Below are positions 53,235 to 58,664 of a stretch of 58,664 nt of DNA, piece by piece; the stretch's first letter is position 1, and the number at the start of each line of letters is the position of its first letter. This stretch comes from CAYQLT01 sp964418425 (GTDB lineage: Bacteria; Bacillota; Limnochordia; Limnochordales; Geochordaceae). The notes beneath the pieces were generated by a model. It saw only the letters and a program-made list of their open reading frames with translations, did no database searches and was not told the DNA's origin. The stretch covers positions 1-58,664 of the forward strand of contig CAYQLT010000017.1 of the NCBI GenBank assembly GCA_964418425.1, in the 5' to 3' direction. A program made the position numbers and the translations under genes.

Positions 53235-54113
53235 TTGTCGTTCAGCCTGTTTGACGTTTTCTGGATCTTTCTCCTGATTTCGTCCCTGACCCCGGCCCTG
53301 CGCCAGCGGGCCATCGAGGCCCAGCGCCTTCGCACCATCCGGCGCCTGGAGCTGCGCCGCAAAAGCCGCGTCATCACGCTCATCCACCGCCAGGAGTCGG
53401 TGGCCATCCTGGGGATCCCCATCGCCCGTTACATCGACATCAACGACTCGGAGCAGGTGCTCAGGGCCATCAAGCTGACGCCACCCGACATGCCCATCGA
53501 CCTGGTGTTGCATACCCCGGGCGGCCTGGTGCTGGCGGCCGAGCAGATCGCCCGCGCCTTGATCAACCGCAAGGGTAAGGTGACGGTCTTTGTACCCCAC
53601 TACGCCATGTCCGGCGGCTCCCTTTTGGCCCTGGCCGCCGACGAGGTGGTGATGGATCCCAACGCCGTGCTCGGCCCGGTGGATCCCCAGATCGGCAACT
53701 ACGCCGCCGCCGACATCCTCAAAGTGCTGGAGCTGAAGCCCGCCTCAGAAATCGACGACCAGACCCTCATCCTCGCGCAGATGGCCCGAAAGGCGCAGGC
53801 GCAGGTCCGGGAACTGGTGATCGAACTCACCACGGCCAACGGGATGCCGTTGCACCGGGCCGAACAGATCGCCGACATCCTCGGAAGCGGCCGCTGGACC
53901 CATGACTACCCCATCTCCTTCGAGCAGGCTCGGGCCATGGGGCTTCCGGTCAGCGACGACATGCCTCCCGAGGTCTACGAGCTGATGGATCTGTTCCCCC
54001 AGCCCCCGCAACGCCGCCCGACGGTGCAGTACATCCCGCTACCGTACGGAGAGCGCACGCCCCAGCCTGCCCGCCCCCGAAACGGGGCGCGTCGCTCACC
54101 TCCGCCGCCGTGA
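53235..54113 (+). CDS. Membrane-anchored ClpP-fold serine protease (SDH/SppA-like)
   Basis: A 292-residue protein with an N-terminal helix (LFDVFWIFLLISSLTPAL), then a crotonase/ClpP fold of the SDH-proteinase family: VTLIHRQESVAILGIPIARYIDINDSEQVLRAI, IDLVLHTPGGLVLAAEQIARAL, the Ser nucleophile in VPHYAMSGGSLLALAADEVVMDPNAVLGPVDP, and HRAEQIADILGSGRWTHDYPI. The tail is Pro/Arg-rich. TTG 53235 follows GGGAGG at 8 bp and is preferred to GTG 53208. It may degrade membrane or signal-peptide fragments. It is divergent from exoD and borders the accessory region. Confidence 0.85.
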   Translation: MSFSLFDVFWIFLLISSLTPALRQRAIEAQRLRTIRRLELRRKSRVITLIHRQESVAILGIPIARYIDINDSEQVLRAIKLTPPDMPIDLVLHTPGGLVLAAEQIARALINRKGKVTVFVPHYAMSGGSLLALAADEVVMDPNAVLGPVDPQIGNYAAADILKVLELKPASEIDDQTLILAQMARKAQAQVRELVIELTTANGMPLHRAEQIADILGSGRWTHDYPISFEQARAMGLPVSDDMPPEVYELMDLFPQPPQRRPTVQYIPLPYGERTPQPARPRNGARRSPPPP

Positions 54114-54201
54114 GCACGCACGAAGCCCTGCCAGCGTCGCGAGGCTCCGGCGAACACCACGACGATACATAGCAAGAACACAACAATACACAACAACACA
54201 A

Positions 54202-54234
54202 CAATAACACGCTAATTGGTGACCTTATTGTTGC
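54202..54234. repeat. Perfect 8-bp inverted repeat AACAATAA/TTATTGTT, 17-bp spacer
   Basis: The AT-rich arms bracket CACGCTAATTGGTGACC-like sequence in a GC-rich genome. The arrangement could be a recombinase core site, an operator, or part of an element end. The neighbouring AC tract repeats parts of the left arm (ACAACA). Confidence 0.6.
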
Positions 54235-54314
54235 CGCGCCTCCCGCTTTTTGAGCGTTTTGCAGGGGGGATCGCGCGCGTAGGGTGAGCGTGGGGATCTC
54301 CGGCAGGACCCGGC

Positions 54315-54342
54315 CCATCCCCCCGGCTAGCCGGGGGGATGG
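54315..54342. repeat. Perfect 28-bp palindrome centred on GCTAGC
   Basis: Every base pairs: CCATCC, four C, GGC, then TA and the exact reverse complement. No T-run follows on either strand, so it is not a standard intrinsic terminator. It lies 220 bp before the DUF6431-like gene. Confidence 0.85.
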
Positions 54343-54561
54343 CGCGTTCTGGGAGGAAGGGCCGGCGGCGAGCCGAATCGTCGGGGCACGGGGAGGCCTG
54401 CGCCTGCGGGCCGCCCGGTCCCGGCAGCGAAAGCGGGGCGGTTAGGGAGGGAAAACAAGCGGGAGCATCCTCCATGCGGTCGCCACGCCCGGGATGCTCC
54501 CCCAACGCCGCCCCCGGCTGCTCTCCCGGATCGGGAGCCTCCCCCAAGGGGAGGGAGCGGT

Positions 54562-55167
54562 TTGGTGATCCCCATCTTCGCCGGAGCCGACGTTCGTTCC
54601 TACCTGGCCGCGGAGAAGGCGGGCAGGTTGCAGCTTCCCCGCCAGTGCCCGGCCTGCGGCGGTCGGCTGTGGGGGCAGGGGAGCTACGAACGGGGCGCCG
54701 ACGAGACCGGACCGGATGGCTACCACCGCATCCCGGTGCATCGGTGCCGCTGCCGGCAGTGCCGGCGGACGGTCTCGTTTTTGCCCAGCTTCCTGCGCCC
54801 CTACCAGAGCCTGGTCAGCTCCGCCCGCCAGCGCCTGTGTCGGCGGGCGCCGGCGGGGATGTCATGGCGGGAGCTGGCGGCCTCGGTAGGCCGGTCGGTG
54901 GCCACCGTGCGCGGGCTGATTCGAAAGGCCTCGGGCGAGGCGTCGCAGGTCTTGGCTCGGCTGCAAGAGTGGCGGGGAGAAGTGGCCGGGGGCCTTCCTG
55001 CCGGCCCGCCCGTCCTGCATCCGCCGGAGGACGACCCGTTGGGGGCATGCCTGGACTTTGCCCGGACGCTGCGCCAGGGAGTGAAGCAGGCGCATCCTGG
55101 GCCGCTAGCGGCCGGCCTTCTGGACATCGTCAACCTCCTGCTCCAGGGGGATCCGGCCTGGCTTTGA
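54562..55167 (+). CDS. DUF6431-like zinc-ribbon/HTH protein, probable mobile-element accessory protein
   Basis: A 201-residue protein with a Cys cluster suited to zinc: CPACGG (~residue 29) and RCRCRQCRRTVSFLPSFLRPYQS (~60-80). A helix-turn-helix follows (MSWRELAASVGRSVATVRGLIRKA), then a helical C terminus (LDIVNLLLQGDP). This arrangement is what I know as DUF6431, found next to DDE transposase/integrase genes in thermophilic Bacillota. No transposase gene follows here, so it is probably a leftover or cargo of an element. The GTG start has GGGAGGGAGC upstream. Confidence 0.7.
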   Translation: MVIPIFAGADVRSYLAAEKAGRLQLPRQCPACGGRLWGQGSYERGADETGPDGYHRIPVHRCRCRQCRRTVSFLPSFLRPYQSLVSSARQRLCRRAPAGMSWRELAASVGRSVATVRGLIRKASGEASQVLARLQEWRGEVAGGLPAGPPVLHPPEDDPLGACLDFARTLRQGVKQAHPGPLAAGLLDIVNLLLQGDPAWL

Positions 55168-55447
55168 AAACGGGAGGGCCGGGGAGGGGGATCTCCGCGC
55201 CCGGCCGTCCCCGATCCTGTGTTCGCCCCCTCCAGGAGAGGCCGGACCCCCCAAACTCTGGCGCCTTCCCGAAAGCGCCCAGCACGCTGGTCAGGATGAA
55301 TGGCTCCCCCTCGGGCAGACGCAGGTCGTTCTCAGCCAGGTACCGCCACTCGGACTGGCAGAGGCTTACAGAATGGGCTCGTGAACTCCAGTCCCCTGCC
55401 GACCACGGAAACGGCGCCGAACTCCACGGTTTGCCGCGCGGAGGCAC

Positions 55448-55503
55448 AAAACCGTCACGGCCTCGACCCCGGCCCCCTGGGGAGCCTCGGGATCGAGGCC
55501 GTG
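55448..55503 (-). terminator. Intrinsic terminator downstream of the 5S-like RNA
   Basis: On the minus strand, CACGGCCTCGATCCCG and its near-perfect complement (one mismatch in 16) enclose a smaller CCCC/GGGG hairpin and are followed by ACGGTTTT. It begins 16 bp after the 5S-like 3' end. Confidence 0.8.
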
Positions 55504-55518
55504 GGCGTTGCAAGAAGC

Positions 55519-55640
55519 GGCCCGGCAGCGACCCGCTCTCCCGGGCGGTCGCCCGCCCAGTACCCCGGGCGCAGGAGGGCTTCACGACCGTGTTCGGAAT
55601 GGGAAGGGCGATGCTTCCCCGTTCCCCATCCCGATCCCGG
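55519..55640 (-). rRNA. rrf: 5S rRNA-like gene (orphan, 5' third divergent)
   Basis: On the minus strand the loop C/helix III block CCATTCCGAACACGG (55602-55588), GAAGCCCTCC, GGTACTGGGCGG with its helix IV hairpin and GCGA loop, GGGAGAGCGGGTCGCTGCCGGG and the 3' end match bacterial 5S rRNA closely. The 5' third (helix I/II 5' strands, ~55605-55640) does not pair with the 3' strands in the expected way. The gene may be a pseudogene, carry an expansion, or be joined to foreign sequence; the 5' end is uncertain. No 16S or 23S is present in the window. Confidence 0.72.
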
Positions 55641-55784
55641 CAAACGCTGTCGTGGCAAGCCTTCCCGGACTGGACCGCATTGCCACTTGACATTTTATGG
55701 TCTGTAGCGATCCCCTTGTACGTGTAGTTCGTGAGATTTTTCGTGGGATCGGACTTCGCTTTTCTACCCTACGGGGTATAGGCA

Positions 55785-56104
55785 TCATGCCTTCCCGTCG
55801 ACTGCCAAATCCCGGTAATGATGATCCTCCATGATCTGCCGCACCGTCTTGTGGTAGAACTTCCCACCCCGACGGGTGCGGTAGCCCTCCTCGTTGAGCT
55901 GCTTGGCGGTCGCCCAGTAGCTTTTGCCCTGGCGATACAGCTCCCGGATTCGGGCCACCGTCTCCGGCGGCTCAAGCTCCGGATCGTGGGTGACCTCCGG
56001 CGTTGCCCCGAACAGGCTCTGGACCGCCTGCACCGCCTCGTCCTGCATGAGCAGCAAGACGTGCTGGTAGATATCGGCCGTGACGTGCGTGCTGGCGTGC
56101 CCAA
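55785..56104 (-). pseudogene. Tyrosine recombinase (phage integrase) C-terminal fragment
   Basis: About 105 residues on the minus strand: VRLGHASTHVTADIYQHVLL carries the conserved LGH and the catalytic Tyr block. A recombinase-type helical tail follows, VARIRELYRQGKSYWATAKQLNEEG and FYHKTVRQIMEDHHYRDL, which looks like an added HTH/Recombinase-like segment. Upstream of 56104 the frame no longer resembles an integrase, so the catalytic Arg region is missing. The gene is cut by the junction with the next fragment. Confidence 0.72.
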
Positions 56105-56243
56105 GCCTAACTGGTACCCCGTGGAGGCCGAATTCCACGTCACCTGGAGCGTTGGCGCACGGTTCGATCTGGGCACTCCCTACGTCACCCTCTCGTGGCA
56201 CAACCGCCGAGGCCTGGTCGGCGGCCTGGGCCTTCGATTCTGA
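56105..56243 (+). pseudogene. C-terminal fragment of an unidentified protein, possibly a beta-barrel
   Basis: About 46 residues on the plus strand, starting NWYPVEAEFHVTWSVGARFD and ending LSWHNRRGLVGGLGLRF. The alternating pattern and terminal Phe resemble an outer-membrane or spore-coat beta-barrel end, but this is tentative. Its N-terminal part is missing to the left, where the integrase fragment now lies. Confidence 0.5.
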
Positions 56244-56380
56244 ACGCCGGCTGAGGCGTCGCGCCGGCCCTGCGGTGTAGCGGGTCATGGCATGCATGGC
56301 CGCCGGGTTGCCCGGCTGATGGCATTGGAGCAGAATAGAAGCGCCCGAGCGACCCCGGGCAGGCCAGACCTCATCAGCTA

Positions 56381-56392
56381 CCTCACGTGAGG
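56381..56392. promoter_or_regulatory. Perfect palindrome CCTCACGTGAGG over the ribosome site of the AlbA_2 gene
   Basis: A 12-bp perfect palindrome contains the GAGG ribosome site and ends 6 bp before the ATG at 56398. A protein binding here, perhaps the AlbA_2 protein itself, would control its own expression. Confidence 0.45.
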
Positions 56393-56397
56393 TGCTC

Positions 56398-58092
56398 ATG
56401 ACAAGCGAACAGTTGCGGGCCCTCATCACGGGCGGCGAGACCGCCGCCGTCGAGTTCAAAGGGGAAGAACGCGGGCAACTCTCCGACCGTGAGCTGGTCG
56501 AAGCGGTGGTTTGCCTGGCCAACCGCCCCGGCAACGAACTCGGATGGCTCCTGGTCGGGGTTGAGGACGACGGCCGGGTCACGGGAATGCGACCGCGACA
56601 CGAGGGGGGGTTCACCGACCCTCTGCGAGTCCAGGCCCTCATTGCCAATCTGACCCGACCGTCAATCACGTGCCGCGTAGAGACTGTCGAGCTCGATGGT
56701 CGGAACGTTTTGGTCATTGAGGTTCCCCCAATGCACACCCCGGTTGGAACCGCAGACGGTAAGTATGTCCGGCGCAGCATCAGGCGGGATGGCCGTCCGG
56801 AGTGTGTCCCTTTCCACTTCCACGAAATGCAGTCTCTCCAAGCAACGCGAGGCGTGCTGGACTACTCGGCGCTCGTCGTACCCGAAGCAACGTGGGACGA
56901 CCTGGATCCGTTGGAGTTTGAGCGCTTCCGCCGCAGCATTCGGGAAAGCGGCGGCCAGGGCGATGCTTCCTTGCTCAGGCTCTCCGACGCGGAGCTGGCC
57001 AAAGCCGTGGGCGCGGTGGAGGCGAACCACGGGGTGCGGGGTATGCGTGTACTCGGGCTTCTGCTGTTTGGGCGTGAAGAAGCGCTTGTCCGGTTTCTTC
57101 CAACACACGAGGTGGCCTTTCAGGTGCTGGAAGGCACGGCCGTGCGGGTCAACGATTTCTTCCGTTGGCCGCTACTGCGCGTCATGGAGGAGTTGGTGGG
57201 CAGGTTCTTGGCTCGCAATACCGAACAGGAAATCTCCGTCGGCTTGCTTCGGGTCGGCGTCCCTGACTACCCCCTCCGGGCGTTCCGGGAAGCTCTGGCC
57301 AACGCGCTGGTGCACCGGGACTACACGCGGCTGGGCGCCGTGCACGTCCAGTGGTACCCGGATCGGATGGAGATATCCAACCCTGGAGGGTTTCCGGAGG
57401 GCGTCCGCCTCGACAATCTGCTGGTGACACCTCCGAGACCGCGCAACCCGCTGCTGGCCGACGCCTTCAAGCGGGCCGGCATCGTCGAGCGAACGGCCAG
57501 GGGCGTCGATACCATCTTCTACGAGCAACTGCGCAACGGACGGCCCGCGCCGAGCTATCAGCGCAGCACCGACAGGGATGTGATCCTGGTCCTTCCCGGG
57601 GGCCGGGCCAATCTGGCTTTCGTTCGCCTGGTCGTTGAAGAAGACCGGGCCGGGCGCCCGCTGGGTCTGGACGAGTTGCTCATTCTCAATGAGCTCTGGC
57701 TGGAACGCAGACTTACGACCCTGGATGCCGCGCGTTTGATCCAGAAGTCCCAGCCCGAGGCCCGGGCGGTGCTGGAACGCCTGGTGGAGTCAGGCCTCGT
57801 AGAAGCGCGGGGAGAGGGCAGAGGGCGGACCTACCATCTGTCCGCCAACACCTACCGCCGGCTGGGCGAAGCTGCCGCCTACGTACGGCAGCGGGGCTTC
57901 GAACCCCTTCAGCAAGAGCAAATGGTGCTGCAGTTCGTGCGTTCGCACGGGCGTGTCACGCGATCCCAGGTGGCGGATTTGTGCAGGATCGGACCGCACC
58001 AGGCGTCTCGGCTTCTCCGCAAGCTGATCGAAAGCGGCCATCTCACCAGGCACGGCACCGGTAAGGGCACGTGGTACGCGCCGCGCTCGTGA
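56398..58092 (+). CDS. AlbA_2/Schlafen-domain ATP-binding transcriptional regulator-like protein
   Basis: A 564-residue cytoplasmic protein. The N-terminal AlbA_2 domain (~1-150) has the pattern ETAAVEFKGEERG, ELVEAVVCLAN and GWLLVGVEDDGRVTG. A helical middle leads to an HATPase_c_4 domain (~290-390: FREALANALVHRDYTRLG, with NPGGFPEGV and RNPLLADAFKRAGIVERTARGVDTI). The C terminus has winged-helix DNA-binding segments (LTTLDAARLIQKSQPEARAVLERL; VTRSQVADLCRIGPHQASRLLRKLIESG). Such proteins often occur as single accessory genes near mobile DNA and in some phage-defence loci; this one has no clear partner. A GTG at 56392 is an alternative start. Base use is a little less GC-rich than its neighbours. 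Confidence 0.85.
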   Translation: MTSEQLRALITGGETAAVEFKGEERGQLSDRELVEAVVCLANRPGNELGWLLVGVEDDGRVTGMRPRHEGGFTDPLRVQALIANLTRPSITCRVETVELDGRNVLVIEVPPMHTPVGTADGKYVRRSIRRDGRPECVPFHFHEMQSLQATRGVLDYSALVVPEATWDDLDPLEFERFRRSIRESGGQGDASLLRLSDAELAKAVGAVEANHGVRGMRVLGLLLFGREEALVRFLPTHEVAFQVLEGTAVRVNDFFRWPLLRVMEELVGRFLARNTEQEISVGLLRVGVPDYPLRAFREALANALVHRDYTRLGAVHVQWYPDRMEISNPGGFPEGVRLDNLLVTPPRPRNPLLADAFKRAGIVERTARGVDTIFYEQLRNGRPAPSYQRSTDRDVILVLPGGRANLAFVRLVVEEDRAGRPLGLDELLILNELWLERRLTTLDAARLIQKSQPEARAVLERLVESGLVEARGEGRGRTYHLSANTYRRLGEAAAYVRQRGFEPLQQEQMVLQFVRSHGRVTRSQVADLCRIGPHQASRLLRKLIESGHLTRHGTGKGTWYAPRS

Positions 58093-58155
58093 AATACGTG
58101 CGCCAAATACGTGCGCGGCCGATCCGCGTTCGTGCGCGCTCGTATATACGTGCGC
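58092..58155. repeat. Iteron-like TACGTGCGC repeats
   Basis: AAATACGTGCGC occurs at 58092-58103 and again at 58105-58116 (13-bp period). TTCGTGCGC follows at 58129-58137 and TATACGTGCGC at 58145-58155. They lie directly after the AlbA_2 gene's stop and before the truncated carboxypeptidase. Confidence 0.75.
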
Positions 58156-58215
58156 TGCGGGTATGGCTTGTGACCGCCGCCTGGCGATGACGCCGGGCAG
58201 GCTTCCGCGCCGTCG

Positions 58216-58664
58216 TTGGGGGCTCACGCACTCGACATCAGGGGCTGTCCGGCCGGCCGCGACGAAGGCCGGGCCCGGGATCTCATAGCCGCCTTCGCCG
58301 ACCCGGCCGTCGACGGCATCGTGTGCGTGGGGGGCGGGTACGGTTCGCCGCGGATCCTCGATCTGCTGGATTACGACCTCATCGCCCGGCATGCCAAGGT
58401 GTTCGTGGGCTACAGCGACATCACCGCCCTGCACTGCGCCATCGGCAAGCAGGCGGGGCTCGTGACGTTCCACGGCTGATGGGCTGGGACCTGGCCCGGG
58501 AGGAGGGGTCGGAGGCGCAGGCTCGGGCGGTCGGGTTCACCTGGGAATGGCTTGTGCGGGCCGTGACGCTGCCCGAGCCCCTCGGCGCCCTGCCGATCCA
58601 GGCCCCCTGGCAGGAGCGCTCCCTCGAACCCATCGTGCCGGGCGTAGCCCCGGGGCCCGCTGGT
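58216..58664 (+). pseudogene. LD-carboxypeptidase (S66) remnant: 5'-truncated and frameshifted, 3' end outside window
   Basis: The middle of a cytoplasmic muropeptide LD-carboxypeptidase. GRARDLIAAFADPAVDGIVC, GGGYGSPRILDLLDYDLI and the catalytic Ser in VFVGYSDITALH are clear. After VTFHG the frame hits TGA at 58477-58479. The family sequence resumes one frame over (MGWDLAREEG, FTWEWLVRAVTLPEPLGALP), so one or two bases are missing or extra near 58476. The usual ~65 N-terminal residues are absent; the iteron-like repeats occupy that place. The His/Glu catalytic partners would lie beyond the window. Confidence 0.82.

Larger units (their letters stand above)
54114..54561. other. 448-bp intergenic region with low-complexity AC tract and inverted repeats
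   Basis: No gene. From ~54151 to 54212 the sequence is AC-rich and unusually low in G for this genome. It contains an AACAATAA (54202-54209)/TTATTGTT (54227-54234) inverted repeat, a small CGCT/AGCG hairpin followed by TTTT near 54245-54261 that could end the protease transcript, and the 28-bp palindrome at 54315-54342. Confidence 0.6.

Noticed and set aside
57895..57912. A tRNA T-arm-like GGGGCTTCGAACCCC
   Set aside because: It lies in frame inside the AlbA_2 coding sequence and no acceptor or anticodon arm surrounds it.
58092..58155. A CRISPR array
   Set aside because: The repeats are only 9-12 bp, irregularly spaced, and have no spacer-length intervals or cas genes nearby.

Overview
The window is GC-rich DNA (roughly 70% by eye) with many GTG and TTG starts behind strong purine-rich ribosome sites, short intergenic gaps and frequent 1-20 bp gene overlaps. 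An AddA/AddB-type helicase-nuclease pair, a DegS/NarL-type two-component system and LysM/M23 wall enzymes suggest a high-GC, probably heterotrophic and perhaps thermophilic member of the Bacillota (Limnochordia-, Symbiobacteriia- or Thermaerobacter-like). That placement is inference. The sequence is a draft scaffold with two 100-N gaps. The first (2347-2446) is spurious, because the same 55 bases flank it on both sides. The second (28421-28520) is real and truncates the genes on both sides.

Layout. 1-4904 (+): a carbohydrate ABC importer (partial binding protein, two permeases) and a secreted glycosidase-like protein with a C-terminal discoidin domain. 4976-5854 (+): a DMT/EamA transporter. 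5972-17430 (+): a secreted helical protein, a secreted sialidase-like six-Asp-box protein, a translationally coupled five-gene peptide/oligosaccharide-type ABC importer, and a secreted PDZ/S41 protein that lacks the catalytic Lys. 17515-19362 (-): asparagine synthase. 19547-21666 (-): a NarL-type two-component pair, divergent from 21854-24365 (+), which is a b-type cytochrome with three small membrane or secreted proteins of unknown function. 24629-25876 (+): a LysM/M23 wall hydrolase. 25989-26885 (-): a TerC-family membrane protein. 27691-28420 (+): a SIMPL-domain protein running into the gap.

28521-40180 (-) is a ten-gene catabolic operon behind a good sigma-A-type promoter (TTGACA-18-TATAGT, 40296-40325). 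In order it encodes a TPP-dependent enzyme, a zinc alcohol dehydrogenase, an aldehyde dehydrogenase, a family III CoA-transferase, a CitE-type lyase, a three-part TRAP importer, an amidohydrolase and a GntR/FCD regulator. The set suggests import of an organic acid or its amide, oxidation, CoA activation and C-C cleavage; the substrate cannot be read from the sequence. 40595-53061 (-) is a housekeeping run: YgjP-like metalloprotease, Ldh2-family dehydrogenase, CDP-alcohol phosphatidyltransferase, AddA, AddB-like protein, NagB-like protein, isocitrate/isopropylmalate dehydrogenase-family protein and ExoD-family protein.

53235-58664 is a mosaic, partly degenerate accessory region. It holds a ClpP/SDH-type serine protease, an AC-rich tract with inverted repeats, a perfect 28-bp palindrome, a DUF6431-like zinc-ribbon/HTH protein, an orphan 5S rRNA-like sequence with its own terminator, a tyrosine-recombinase fragment butted against a fragment of another protein, an AlbA_2/Schlafen-type ATP-binding regulator, iteron-like repeats, and a 5'-truncated, frameshifted LD-carboxypeptidase. 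The candidates most worth following as undescribed systems are the catabolic operon, the cytochrome b module without Rieske or cytochrome c partners, and the sialidase-like/ABC/S41 cluster.
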